Source of the DNA: JAGPUQ01 sp050179115 | Lineage (GTDB): Bacteria; Pseudomonadota; Gammaproteobacteria; Pseudomonadales; Porticoccaceae | DNA: 64,000 nt | Assembly (NCBI GenBank): GCA_050179115.1 | Contig: JBFXFL010000002.1 | Span: 90,346-154,345 of the forward strand | Direction: 5' to 3' | Part shown: piece after piece, positions 47,402-59,950 of the stretch | Numbering within the stretch: the stretch's first letter is position 1 | How the letters are laid out: each line of letters begins with the position of its first letter | Notes under the pieces: model-generated | The model's input: only the letters and a program-made list of their open reading frames with translations | What the model was told of the DNA's origin: nothing | Databases searched by the model: none | Program-made: the position numbers and the translations under genes

Positions 47402-48813
47402 GCGGGGTGTTTCAGGTGCCGGAAATGCGCCGCATTCGCCGTATCCATTTCGTCGGGATCGGCGGTGCCGGCATGAGCGGCATCGCCGAGGTGCTGCTGA
47501 ATCAGGGCTATCGAATTTCAGGATCGGATCTGGCGGAAAGCGCCAACGTCCTGCGCCTGCGAGAGTTGGGCGCCGAAGTCTGGATCGGCCACGAGGGCGC
47601 CCAGGTGGAGGGCGCCGATGTGGTGGTGCAGTCGGCGGCGGTGACCGCGTCCAATCCCGAGCTGATGGCGGCGCGGGACGCGCGCATTCCCATCGTGCAG
47701 CGCGCCGAAATGCTCGCCGAACTGATGCGCTACCGGCACGGCATCGCGGTCGCCGGCACCCACGGCAAGACCACCACCACCAGCCTGATCGTGGCGATTC
47801 TGGCGGCGGCGGGGCGCAAGCCAACCTTCGTCATCGGCGGTCGGGTGAACAGCGCAGGCGCAAACGCGGGGCTCGGCGAAAGCCGCTACCTGGTGGCGGA
47901 GGCCGACGAGAGCGATGCGTCCTTCCTGCATCTGCAGCCCATGGTGGCGGTGGTCACCAACATCGATCAGGACCACATGGCGACCTATGATTTCGAGGTC
48001 GCCAAACTCAAGCGGACATTCGTCGAGTTTCTGCACAATCTGCCGTTTTACGGACTCGCGGTCCTCTGTATCGACGATCCCACCGTCCGCGAGCTGCTGC
48101 CCCAGGTGGCGCGCCCGACACTCACTTACGGCTTTGCCGAAGACGCGGATTTTCGGGTTACGGACGTCACCTTCGCGGCTTCCCGCTCCCGCTTTTCGCT
48201 GCACCGACCCGCCCGCGAGCCGCTCGCGATCGAGCTCAATATTCCCGGCATGCACAATGTGCTGAACGCAGCGGCAGCCGTTGCCATCGCGACGGACGAG
48301 GGCGTGGCCGACAGCGCCATCCTGACCGGGCTCGGCGGTTTTCAGGGCGTCGGTCGTCGCTTCGAGATACAGGGCGAGTACCCGGTCGACGCCGGCACCG
48401 CCATGCTGGTGGACGACTACGGCCACCATCCCGTCGAGGTGGCGGCGACCCAGCGCGCGGTGCGCGACGGCTGGCCCGACCGGCGCCTGGTGATGATCTT
48501 TCAACCCCACCGCTACAGCCGCACCCGGGATCTCTACGAGGATTTCGTGCAGGTGCTGTCCGGTTGCGATCTGCTGGTGTTGCTCCCGGTCTATCCCGCC
48601 GGCGAAGACGAAATTCCCGGTGCCGACAGCCGCAGCCTGTGCCGCAGCATCCGTTTGCGCGGTGTGCTCGATCCCATCTACGCCGACAGCATCGAGGCGG
48701 TACCCGACCTGCTGCGCAACCTGGTACGGGCCGGTGACATCGTGATCACCCAGGGCGCGGGCAATGTCAGCCGGCTCAGCCGCCTGCTGGCGGAAGGAGG
48801 TCTGGGCCGATGA
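47398..48813 (+). CDS. murC: UDP-N-acetylmuramate:L-alanine ligase
   Basis: MurC adds the first amino acid of the stem peptide. The 471-residue protein has FVGIGGAGMSGIAEVL near the N-terminus, the ATP loop VAGTHGKTTTTSL, EADESDASFL and DDYGHHPVEV. ATG 47398 overlaps the murG stop and its own stop overlaps ddl. No murB gene lies next to it, unlike in some other proteobacteria. Confidence 0.97.
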   Translation: MSGVFQVPEMRRIRRIHFVGIGGAGMSGIAEVLLNQGYRISGSDLAESANVLRLRELGAEVWIGHEGAQVEGADVVVQSAAVTASNPELMAARDARIPIVQRAEMLAELMRYRHGIAVAGTHGKTTTTSLIVAILAAAGRKPTFVIGGRVNSAGANAGLGESRYLVAEADESDASFLHLQPMVAVVTNIDQDHMATYDFEVAKLKRTFVEFLHNLPFYGLAVLCIDDPTVRELLPQVARPTLTYGFAEDADFRVTDVTFAASRSRFSLHRPAREPLAIELNIPGMHNVLNAAAAVAIATDEGVADSAILTGLGGFQGVGRRFEIQGEYPVDAGTAMLVDDYGHHPVEVAATQRAVRDGWPDRRLVMIFQPHRYSRTRDLYEDFVQVLSGCDLLVLLPVYPAGEDEIPGADSRSLCRSIRLRGVLDPIYADSIEAVPDLLRNLVRAGDIVITQGAGNVSRLSRLLAEGGLGR

Positions 48814-49763
48814 CTGCGATGCGTGCGGATCCGCGCAGCTTTGGCCGGGTGGCGGTACTCTACGGCGGGCGCTCCGCCGAGCGCGAAGTGTCCCTCAAGA
48901 GCGGCGCCGCGGTGCTGCGCGGGCTGCTGGAAGCCGGCGTCGATGCCTACGGGATCGATGCCGGAGCGGACCTGCTGCAACAGTTGCTGGCCACCCGGCC
49001 GGACCGGGTGTTCATCGCGCTCCACGGGTCCGGCGGCGAGGACGGCACCGTCCAGGGCGCGCTCGAATGGCTGGGAATTCCCTACACCGGCAGCGGCGTC
49101 AAGGCGGCGGCGCTCGCCATGGACAAGCTGCGCTGCAAGCAGTTGTGGCAGGGCGTGGGACTCCCCACCGCGCGCTTTGCCGTGCTGGAGGCCGGTTGCG
49201 ACTGGGCGGCGGTACTCGCCGAGCTCGGTGGCGACGTGATGGTCAAGCCGGCCCATGAGGGCTCCAGTCTCGGCATGGCGCGCGCGCGCAGCGCGGCGGA
49301 ACTGGAGCAGGCGTGGCGCGCCGCGCACGCCTATGACGCCTGCGTGATCGCCGAGTCCTGGATCGCCGGCGCCGAGTACACGATTGCGATTCTCGGCGCT
49401 CGCGCGCTGCCGGTGATCCGGCTCGAGACCGAGCGCGAATTCTACGACTACGAAGCCAAGTACCTGCGCGACGACACCCGCTATCTCTGCCCGTGCGGGC
49501 TGTCTGAGGAGCGCGAGGCCGAACTCCAGGCGCTGGCCTTGCGTGCCTTCGCAAGCCTGGACGCACGCGGCTGGGGGCGCGTCGATGTGATGGCCACTGC
49601 CGACGGCCAGTGGTGCCTGCTGGAAGTCAACGCGGTTCCCGGGATGACCGACCACAGCCTGGTGCCCATGGCCGCCGCCGCCGCCGGGTTGTCGTTTGCG
49701 GAGCTGGTGCTGGAAATTCTCGCCAGTGCCGTCTGTGGCGATGGCAAGGGGCGCGCGCCATGA
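48810..49763 (+). CDS. ddl: D-alanine:D-alanine ligase
   Basis: Ddl makes D-Ala-D-Ala for MurF with ATP; D-alanine comes from Alr (26392). The 317-residue ATP-grasp protein has the N-terminal substrate loop VLYGGRSAEREVSLKSG, ALHGSGGEDGTVQGALE, VKPAHEGSSLGM and the metal-binding end LEVNAVPGMTDHSLVPMAA. ATG 48810 overlaps murC and the 3' end overlaps ftsQ by 4 bp. Confidence 0.97.
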   Translation: MTAMRADPRSFGRVAVLYGGRSAEREVSLKSGAAVLRGLLEAGVDAYGIDAGADLLQQLLATRPDRVFIALHGSGGEDGTVQGALEWLGIPYTGSGVKAAALAMDKLRCKQLWQGVGLPTARFAVLEAGCDWAAVLAELGGDVMVKPAHEGSSLGMARARSAAELEQAWRAAHAYDACVIAESWIAGAEYTIAILGARALPVIRLETEREFYDYEAKYLRDDTRYLCPCGLSEEREAELQALALRAFASLDARGWGRVDVMATADGQWCLLEVNAVPGMTDHSLVPMAAAAAGLSFAELVLEILASAVCGDGKGRAP

Positions 49764-50539
49764 GCGCGACGCGGCGCTTTCAGGGCGCGCGACCCCGCGA
49801 CCGGGCACCTCGCGTCGATATCGGGCGCCTGCTGCGAGTGGCTGGCTTCACCCTGGTGCTGACCGCGGCGCTGACGGTGCTGGCAGCCGCCAGCCTGGTG
49901 TTGTACCGCTATCTGGATGCGCCGCTGCGCGTCGTTGCGGTGGACGGCCACATCCGCCACCTGGGTCGCGCCGAAATCGAGGATCTGGTCAGCCAGTACC
50001 TCGATGGCGGCTTTCTCACGCTGGATATGCGGGCATTGCAGCGCGGTCTTGAAGCCCATCCCTGGATTGCGAGCGTGCGCGCGCGGCGCGAATGGCCCAA
50101 CGGCCTCTACCTCCATCTCGACGAAGAGGCGCCGGTCGCGCGGTGGCGCGCTGATGAATTCCTCAATAGCCGGGGCGAAGTATTGCCCGGTGTGTCTGCG
50201 GACGATTTCTCGAATCTGCCCGAACTGATTGGCAGCGAAGGTTCGGAGGCGGAAGTGATGGCCGCGTATCGCACAGCGGCAGAGCGCCTGGCCCGCGACG
50301 ACCTGCGCGTCGAGCGCTTCGCCCGCGATGACGCCGGACTCAGCCTGCGGCTGGCCGGTGGCGCCGAGCTGATCCTGGGACGCGCCGACACGGATGCGCG
50401 TCTGGCGCGCTTTCTGGTGCTGTGGCGCAAGGGGCTGGCGGCACGGCGCGACGAATTGGCGCGCGTCGACGCGCGTTACGACAACGGCATTGCCGTGCGC
50501 TGGCGCGCGGCGCCACCCGCGGCGAACCCCGCCGGCTGA
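49760..50539 (+). CDS. ftsQ: Cell division protein FtsQ
   Basis: FtsQ is a bitopic membrane protein that scaffolds FtsL and FtsB. The 259-residue protein has a basic N-terminus, one membrane helix (about 28-49, GFTLVLTAALTVLAAASLVL), a POTRA domain beginning VVAVDGHIRHLGRAEIEDLV and the conserved HPWIASVRARREWPNGLYL. ATG 49760 overlaps ddl. ftsA follows 27 bp on. Confidence 0.95.
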   Translation: MSATRRFQGARPRDRAPRVDIGRLLRVAGFTLVLTAALTVLAAASLVLYRYLDAPLRVVAVDGHIRHLGRAEIEDLVSQYLDGGFLTLDMRALQRGLEAHPWIASVRARREWPNGLYLHLDEEAPVARWRADEFLNSRGEVLPGVSADDFSNLPELIGSEGSEAEVMAAYRTAAERLARDDLRVERFARDDAGLSLRLAGGAELILGRADTDARLARFLVLWRKGLAARRDELARVDARYDNGIAVRWRAAPPAANPAG

Positions 50540-50566
50540 AGCGAGGACATTGTATGGGGAGAGGGT

Positions 50567-51799
50567 ATGGCAGGCATTAGCGGCGAACAGATGATCGTCG
50601 GACTGGATATTGGCACTTCCAAGGTGGTGGCGATCATTGGCGTTGCGGGCCCCAGCGGACAGCTCGAGATCGTCGGGACGGGAATGCATCCGTCTTCCGG
50701 GATCAAGAAGGGCGTGGTGGTCAACATCGAATCCACGGTACACGCGATTCAGCGCGCCATCGAGGAAGTCGAATTGATGGCCGGCTGTCAGATCCATTCG
50801 GTCTACGCCGGTATCGCGGGCAGTCACATCCGCAGCCTCAACTCCCACGGCATCGTCGCCATCCGCGACCGCGAGGTGCACCAGACCGACATCGATCGGG
50901 TCATCGATGCCGCCCGCGCGGTGGCCATTCCGGCCGATCAGGAGATCCTTCACGTCCTGCCGCAGGAATTCATCATCGACAACCAGGAGGGCGTGCGCGA
51001 GCCCCTGGGCATGTCCGGCGTGCGCCTGGAAGCCAAGGTGCATCTGGTGACCTGTGCCGCCAATGCCGCCCAGAACATCAAGAAGTGCATCCGCCGCTGC
51101 GGGCTGGAGGTCGACGACATCATTCTGGAGCAACTGGCGTCCAGCTATGCCGTGCTCACCGAGGACGAGAAGCAGCTCGGTGTGTGTCTGGTGGATATCG
51201 GCGGCGGCACCACCGACATCGCCGTGTTCACCGAAGGCGCCATCCGCCACACCGGGGTGATCCCCATCGCCGGCGACCAGGTCACCAACGACATCGCCAT
51301 GGCGCTGCGCACCCCCACCGCGCATGCCGAGGAACTCAAGATCAAGTACGCCTGCGCGCTGGCCCAGCTCGCCGGTCCCGACGAGACCATCAAGGTGCCG
51401 AGCGTGGGCGATCGGGCGCCGCGCAGTCTGTCGCGCCAGGCGCTGGCCGAGGTCGTGGAGCCGCGCTACGACGAGCTGTTCACCCTGGTGCAGTCCGAGT
51501 TGCGGCGCAGCGGTCTCGAGGACCTGCTCGCCGCCGGCATCGTCCTCACCGGGGGTACCGCCAAGATGGAGGGCGTGGTGGATCTCGCCGAAGAAATTTT
51601 TCACATGCCGGTGCGGCTCGGGATGCCCCAGAACATCCAGGGTCTCGCTGACATTGTTAACAACCCGATCTATTCCACTGGTGTCGGGTTGTTGCTTTAC
51701 GGGCTGCAACAGCAGCAGGAAAACCGGAACGTGCCGAAGAAGGGGGCCGCCAGCGGACTCCTCGGACGTATCCGGCAGTGGTTTCAGAACAATTTGTAG
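50567..51799 (+). CDS. ftsA: Cell division protein FtsA
   Basis: FtsA is an actin-like ATPase that tethers FtsZ to the membrane and recruits later division proteins. The 410-residue protein has VGLDIGTSKVVAIIG at the N-terminus, VDIGGGTTDIAVF in the second phosphate loop, and a C-terminal amphipathic membrane helix GLLGRIRQWFQNNL. The start has a good purine-rich SD (GGGGAGAGGG). ftsZ follows after 38 bp. Confidence 0.97.
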   Translation: MAGISGEQMIVGLDIGTSKVVAIIGVAGPSGQLEIVGTGMHPSSGIKKGVVVNIESTVHAIQRAIEEVELMAGCQIHSVYAGIAGSHIRSLNSHGIVAIRDREVHQTDIDRVIDAARAVAIPADQEILHVLPQEFIIDNQEGVREPLGMSGVRLEAKVHLVTCAANAAQNIKKCIRRCGLEVDDIILEQLASSYAVLTEDEKQLGVCLVDIGGGTTDIAVFTEGAIRHTGVIPIAGDQVTNDIAMALRTPTAHAEELKIKYACALAQLAGPDETIKVPSVGDRAPRSLSRQALAEVVEPRYDELFTLVQSELRRSGLEDLLAAGIVLTGGTAKMEGVVDLAEEIFHMPVRLGMPQNIQGLADIVNNPIYSTGVGLLLYGLQQQQENRNVPKKGAASGLLGRIRQWFQNNL

Positions 51800-51837
51800 G
51801 GCACGTTCAACTGGCAGCTTGCGCAAGGGGTAATCAC

Positions 51838-52998
<1,161 letters not shown>

Positions 52999-53013
52999 TG
53001 CCATGCCCATGAC

Positions 53014-53046
53014 GCACAGCCCCTGATCCCCTTCCGGGGGCTGTGC
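53014..53046 (+). terminator. Stem-loop after ftsZ
   Basis: GCACAGCCCC (53014-53023) and GGGGCTGTGC (53037-53046) form a 10-bp perfect stem with a 13-nt loop, 15 bp past the ftsZ stop. There is no T-run. It may end part of the cluster transcript before lpxC. Confidence 0.5.
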
Positions 53047-53181
53047 TGTCCCGCGCCTTGAATGTCTTCCCGGTCAAGGCCACTCGTTGTGCGCCGCGCA
53101 CGGACGCACACGCGGCTCGCTGGCGGCAGGATGTCCGGTTTTGCTACCATGGGGCGCCTTGGGTTTCGGTAAGGCATCGGT

Positions 53182-54096
53182 TTGATCCAGCAGCGCACAC
53201 TCAAGAATGCGATCCGCGCGACCGGTGTGGGCTTGCACACCGGGCAAAAGGTGTTTCTTACCCTGCTCCCTGCCGAACCCGATACCGGAATCTGGTTCCG
53301 GCGCACCGATCTGAACCCGCCGGTTGACATCCGTGCCTGTGCCGAGAACGTGGGCGACACCACGCTCTCCACCACGCTGGTCAACGGCGATGTACGGGTC
53401 TCGACGGTAGAACACCTGCTCTCCGCGCTGGCGGGTCTTGGCATCGACAATGCGATCGTCGAGGTCACGGCACCGGAAGTGCCGATCATGGACGGCAGCG
53501 CCGGACCTTTCGTGTTCCTGATCCAGTCCGCCGGCATCGTCGAGCAGGCGCGGCCCAAAAAATTTCTGCGCATTCGCAAGGAAGTGTCGGTCGAACAGGA
53601 TGGTAAAAAAGCCACCTTTCGCCCCTACGAGGGTTTCCGTGTGACGTTCGCGATTGCGTTCGACCATCCGCTGTTTGCGGCGGACGGGCTGCGGGTGACC
53701 GTCGATTTTTCCAGTACATCCTTTGTGAAGGACGTGAGTCGCGCCCGAACCTTCGGTTTCATGCACGAAATCGGCTACCTGCGCTCCAAGGGGCTCGCAC
53801 TGGGTGGCAGCATGGACAACGCGATCGTGGTGGACGATACCGGCGTATTGAACGAAGGCGGACTACGCTACAAGGATGAGTTCGTCAAGCACAAGATCCT
53901 GGACGCGATTGGCGATCTGTATCTGCTGGGCTACGGTCTGGTCGGTGAGTTCGACGCCGAGAAATCCGGCCACGCGCTCAACAGTGCGCTGCTGCGCAAG
54001 CTGCTGCAACGACCGGACGCCTGGGAAGTCGTTACCTTCGAAGGCGAGGGCGAGGCCGTTCCCGTGTCCTATTCCCGCCCGCTGTTGGCGAGTTGA
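53182..54096 (+). CDS. lpxC: UDP-3-O-acyl-N-acetylglucosamine deacetylase
   Basis: LpxC is the zinc enzyme catalysing the committed step of lipid A synthesis. The 304-residue protein has the N-terminal RTLKNAIRATGVGLHTG, zinc ligands His78 in STVEHLLSAL and the His/Asp pair in VKHKILDAIGDL, and the catalytic His in KSGHALN. The start is TTG 53182 with a weak SD (TAAGG). It confirms an LPS-bearing outer membrane. Confidence 0.97.
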   Translation: MIQQRTLKNAIRATGVGLHTGQKVFLTLLPAEPDTGIWFRRTDLNPPVDIRACAENVGDTTLSTTLVNGDVRVSTVEHLLSALAGLGIDNAIVEVTAPEVPIMDGSAGPFVFLIQSAGIVEQARPKKFLRIRKEVSVEQDGKKATFRPYEGFRVTFAIAFDHPLFAADGLRVTVDFSSTSFVKDVSRARTFGFMHEIGYLRSKGLALGGSMDNAIVVDDTGVLNEGGLRYKDEFVKHKILDAIGDLYLLGYGLVGEFDAEKSGHALNSALLRKLLQRPDAWEVVTFEGEGEAVPVSYSRPLLAS

Positions 54097-54279
54097 GTCG
54101 GCCCCTGGCATCGCGTACCTCAGGTGTCCGGGCGCGCGTGTGCTGTTCCGGACGGCCACGGCATGAATCCGGCACCTTATATACACCGCGTCATCCAGTG
54201 AAATAACATACAGCCCCATTTTCGGCAGGGTCCAGCGCGCTGCCGCCATTCGCCCCTACGCAAGCCCCGGGATATCCAC

Positions 54280-57033
<2,754 letters not shown>

Positions 57034-57063
57034 ACGCCGCCGGATGGATTGCGGGAGTCCGTC

Positions 57064-58275
57064 ATGGCCGTGGGTGAAGGTGCCTTGCCGCCGCTCCATC
57101 CGATTGCGGGTGTGCGTCTGGGTACCGCGAGCGCCGGGGTAAAAAAACCGGGCCGCCGCGATCTGGTGGTCATCGAACTGGCTGCCGGCGCCACCAGCGC
57201 CGGGCTGTTCACCCGCAACGCCTTCTGCGCCGCGCCGGTACAGGTGGCGCGCAGCCATCTGGCCCAGGCCGCGCCGCGCTATTGGGTGATCAATACGGGT
57301 AACGCCAACGCAGGGACGGGTTCCGATGGCCTGGTCCGGGCCGCGTCCGTGTGCGCGGCACTGGCGGCGCACACCGGCGTCGCGACCGAGCAGGTCCTGC
57401 CATTCTCCACCGGCGTCATCGGCGAACCCCTGCCCGCCGAGCGCATCGTCACCGCCCTGCCGGCCGCGGTTGCCGCGCTGGACGCGGATGGCTGGGCGCT
57501 GGCGGCGGAGGGCATTCTCACCACGGACACCCGGCCCAAGGGCGCGAGCCGCCAGGTGCGGCTGGCGGACGGCGCGACCCTGGGGGTCACCGGGATCGCC
57601 AAGGGCGCCGGCATGATCCGGCCCGACATGGCGACCATGCTGGCGTTCGTGGCGACGGACGCGCGGGTCGGCGCGCCGTTGCTGAAGAACATGCTGGTTA
57701 CCGCCGCCGAAAAATCCTTCAACCGCATCACCATCGATGGCGACACCTCCACCAACGACGCCCTGATGCTGGCCGCGACGGGCGCCGTCGCCACCGAACT
57801 TGACAGCGCCGCGCTGGCCGCGCTCGGTGAAGCCGTCACCGAAGTCTGCATGGAACTGGCCCAGGCCGTGGTGCGCGATGGCGAGGGCGCCACCAAGTTC
57901 GTCACCATCGTCGTGGCGGGCGGCGGCAGCAGCGCCGAATGCCTGGCGGTGGGCTACGCGGTCGCCGAATCGCCTCTGGTCAAGACCGCGCTCTTTGCCT
58001 GCGATCCCAACTGGGGGCGGATTCTCGCCGCCATCGGGCGCGCCCGGGTGGCTGCGCTCGATGTCGAGCGCATCAGCGTCTGGCTCGACGAGGTGCTGAT
58101 TGCCGAGCGCGGCGCCCGCGCCGCCAGTTATACCGAGGCCGCCGGGCAGGAAGTCATGGCGCGCGCCGAAATCACCATCCGCATCGAGCTCGGGCGCGGC
58201 GCCTGTGCCGAGACGCTCTGGACCACCGACCTTTCCTACGATTACGTGCGGATCAATGCCGAGTACCGCACCTGA
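57064..58275 (+). CDS. argJ: Glutamate N-acetyltransferase / amino-acid acetyltransferase (ornithine acetyltransferase)
   Basis: ArgJ transfers the acetyl group from N-acetylornithine to glutamate in the cyclic arginine pathway; some members also use acetyl-CoA. The 403-residue precursor contains the self-cleavage site DMATMLAF, with Thr191 as the nucleophile that starts the beta chain, and KGAGMIRP just before it. I chose ATG 57064 with GGAGT upstream; TTG 57049 would add five residues. secA-argJ adjacency is conserved in Pseudomonas and relatives. Confidence 0.95.
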   Translation: MAVGEGALPPLHPIAGVRLGTASAGVKKPGRRDLVVIELAAGATSAGLFTRNAFCAAPVQVARSHLAQAAPRYWVINTGNANAGTGSDGLVRAASVCAALAAHTGVATEQVLPFSTGVIGEPLPAERIVTALPAAVAALDADGWALAAEGILTTDTRPKGASRQVRLADGATLGVTGIAKGAGMIRPDMATMLAFVATDARVGAPLLKNMLVTAAEKSFNRITIDGDTSTNDALMLAATGAVATELDSAALAALGEAVTEVCMELAQAVVRDGEGATKFVTIVVAGGGSSAECLAVGYAVAESPLVKTALFACDPNWGRILAAIGRARVAALDVERISVWLDEVLIAERGARAASYTEAAGQEVMARAEITIRIELGRGACAETLWTTDLSYDYVRINAEYRT

Positions 58276-58696
58276 CACCGGGTTGCCCCCGGTGCGGGTG
58301 GTGGCGGGGGTGATCCATGCCCGCAGCGGTAATCGGGTCCTGATCGCGCGCCGACCGACCGGCAAGCATCAGGGCGGACTCTGGGAGTTTCCGGGCGGAA
58401 AAATCGAGCCGGGCGAAACGCCGGCTGCGGCGCTGGCGCGCGAGCTGGCCGAGGAACTGGCGATCGCGGTGGACCGCAGCGAGCCCTTTCTGGTGATCGA
58501 GCATCGCTACCCCGACCGGCTGGTGGTGCTCGATGTGTGGCGCGTGCTGGCGTTCACCGGCGTCGCCGTCGGCAACGAGGGGCAGGAGATCGCCTGGGTG
58601 CCGGTCGGTGATCTCGCCCAGCGACCTTTCCCCGCCGCGAATCAGCCGATCATCGCGGCGCTGTGCGGCGCCGATCCCGCGCTTATTCCGGGCTGA
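58256..58696 (+). CDS. mutT: 8-oxo-dGTP diphosphatase, Nudix family
   Basis: MutT clears oxidised guanine nucleotides to prevent A-to-C mutations. The 146-residue protein has WEFPGGKIEPGE, and the Nudix box runs GKIEPGETPAAALARELAEE then LAI; the usual Gly of EExGU is replaced. It starts at ATG 58256 inside the end of argJ (20-bp overlap); GTG 58292 is a shorter alternative. Its 3' end overlaps the facing yacG gene by 14 bp. Other Nudix substrates remain possible. Confidence 0.88.
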   Translation: MPSTAPDTGLPPVRVVAGVIHARSGNRVLIARRPTGKHQGGLWEFPGGKIEPGETPAAALARELAEELAIAVDRSEPFLVIEHRYPDRLVVLDVWRVLAFTGVAVGNEGQEIAWVPVGDLAQRPFPAANQPIIAALCGADPALIPG

Positions 58697-58883
58697 GGTC
58701 GTCCTCCGGCGCATCCCATTCCGCCACCGGCTCGGCGGGGATGCGGTGGCGTTCCGCCGCCCATTCGCCCAGATCGATTTGCCGACAGCGGGCGGAACAA
58801 AAGGGCCGCTCCGGGCTGCGCGGTCCCCAGGCGACCGTCTTGCGGCACGTCGGGCAGCGCACGATCAGCGCGGTTTCGCTCAT
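58683..58883 (-). CDS. yacG: DNA gyrase inhibitor / zinc-binding protein YacG
   Basis: YacG is a small zinc-ribbon protein that binds GyrB and inhibits gyrase in E. coli. The 66-residue protein has the four zinc cysteines in CPTC and FCSARC, followed by IDLGEWAAERHRIP, a family hallmark. The ATG at 58883 overlaps the coaE stop by 4 bp. The 3' end overlaps mutT on the other strand. Confidence 0.95.
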   Translation of the reverse strand: MSETALIVRCPTCRKTVAWGPRSPERPFCSARCRQIDLGEWAAERHRIPAEPVAEWDAPEDDLSPE

Positions 58884-59521
58884 GGGGTACTCTCCTGTGG
58901 TTCCCGCGCCGGTTTGGCCCGTTCGGCTTCCGCCGCCAGCGCCAGGTAGGTCTGGTGCAGGGCCGCGACCTGGGCCGCCAGCGCTTCGGGCGGACCTGAA
59001 TTGTCGATGCAGTCGTCCGCGCGCTCCAGACGGTCGGCGCGGCTCATCTGGGCGGCCATGATGGCGCGGATCTGTTCCGCGCTGTTGCCGTCCCGCGCCG
59101 CCGCGCGGGTTACCTGCACGTCCTCGGGGACATCCACCAGCAGCGCGCGGCGCACCATGCGGTGCTGGCTGCTCTCGAACAGCAGCGGCGACTCCAGTAT
59201 CGCGTAGGGTCCGGGCGCCGCATCGAGCTGCGTGCTGAGCCAGGTGCCGATCCGGGGATGCAGCAGTTGCTCCAGCCAGCGCCGCTCGTCGGCATTGTTG
59301 AACACCAGTTGGCGCAGCGCCGCGCGGTCGAGACTGCCGTCGGGCTGGATCACGCCGGGGCCAAAGTGCTCGGCGATCGCCGCCAGCGCCGGCGTGCCCG
59401 GTTCCACGACCGCGCGGGCCGCCTGATCGGCGTCCACCACGCGGATGCCCAGGGCGCGAAACTGTTCCGCCACCGCGCTCTTGCCGCTGCCGATACCGCC
59501 CGTGAGACCGATGATGTACAT
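58880..59521 (-). CDS. coaE: Dephospho-CoA kinase
   Basis: CoaE phosphorylates dephospho-CoA, the last step of coenzyme A synthesis; CoaX (18723) does the first. The 213-residue P-loop kinase has LTGGIGSGKSAVAEQF (Walker A 8-15), VVDADQAARAVVEPG and LESPLLFES. It sits between yacG and, beyond a repeat region and gap, pilD. In Pseudomonas these genes continue straight from pilBCD; here 429 bp of repeats intervene. Confidence 0.96.
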   Translation of the reverse strand: MYIIGLTGGIGSGKSAVAEQFRALGIRVVDADQAARAVVEPGTPALAAIAEHFGPGVIQPDGSLDRAALRQLVFNNADERRWLEQLLHPRIGTWLSTQLDAAPGPYAILESPLLFESSQHRMVRRALLVDVPEDVQVTRAAARDGNSAEQIRAIMAAQMSRADRLERADDCIDNSGPPEALAAQVAALHQTYLALAAEAERAKPAREPQESTP

Positions 59522-59603
59522 AGCGTCCGCGCCAGCTTTTTGGGGTCGTCAGTGTAGGGTGGATGGACGCTGCGCTGCCACCCGGTTGTCGGCGGCGCCT
59601 GGA

Positions 59604-59656
59604 CCCCCGCTTTCGCGGGGGTGACGGGAAGAGACGCGGGGGTGACGGGAAGGGAC
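59604..59656. repeat. REP-like palindrome followed by 21-bp tandem units
   Basis: CCCCCGC-TTTC-GCGGGGG (59604-59621) is a perfect 7-bp hairpin followed by TGACGGG, resembling repetitive extragenic palindromes of many proteobacteria. The right half then repeats as 21-bp units at 59615-59635 and 59636-59656 (one difference), leading into the 13-bp array. Confidence 0.8.
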
Positions 59657-59667
59657 GCGAGGACGAC

Positions 59668-59784
59668 GGGAAGGGGACGAGGGAAGGGGACGAGGGAAGG
59701 GGACGAGGGAAGGGGACGAGGGAAGGGGACGAGGGAAGGGGACGAGGGAAGGGGACGAGGGAAGGGGACGAGGGAAGGGGACGA
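59668..59784. repeat. Nine perfect copies of a 13-bp tandem repeat
   Basis: The unit GGGAAGGGGACGA repeats nine times without a mismatch over 117 bp, upstream of coaE on its template side. It is purine-only except for one C per unit. Because 13 is not a multiple of 3 and the reading frames match no known protein, I regard it as non-coding. Confidence 0.95.
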
Positions 59785-59792
59785 CACACCTG

Positions 59793-59924
59793 CCGTCATT
59801 CCCGCGCNNNNNNNNNNNNNNNNNNNNNNNNNNNNNNNNNNNNNNNNNNNNNNNNNNNNNNNNNNNNNNNNNNNNNNNNNNNNNNNNNNNNNNNNNNNNN
59901 NNNNNNNGACGCGGGGGTGACGGG
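59793..59924. repeat. Inverted REP-like halves flanking the assembly gap
   Basis: CCGTCATTCCCGCGC (59793-59807) runs into the N run, and GACGCGGGGGTGACGGG (59908-59924) comes out of it in the opposite sense. Both match the two arms of the palindrome at 59604, so the missing sequence probably contains more of this repeat family. Confidence 0.75.
59808..59907. other. Assembly gap (100 N)
   Basis: Exactly 100 N between repeat copies. The true length is unknown; collapse of the tandem or REP-like repeats is the likely cause. The whole stretch 59522-59950 holds no gene that I can support. Confidence 0.99.
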
Positions 59925-59950
59925 AGGAAGCTCGCGCGTGGCGAACAGCG

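Noticed and set aside
54097..54279. A secM-like regulator between lpxC and secA
   Set aside because: No frame with a signal peptide and arrest-type C-terminus is present in the 183 bp.
59668..59784. Tandem array considered as a CRISPR or as a Pro-rich repeat protein
   Set aside because: There are no spacers between units, and the 13-bp unit shifts frame at each copy. No start, SD or downstream domain fits a protein.
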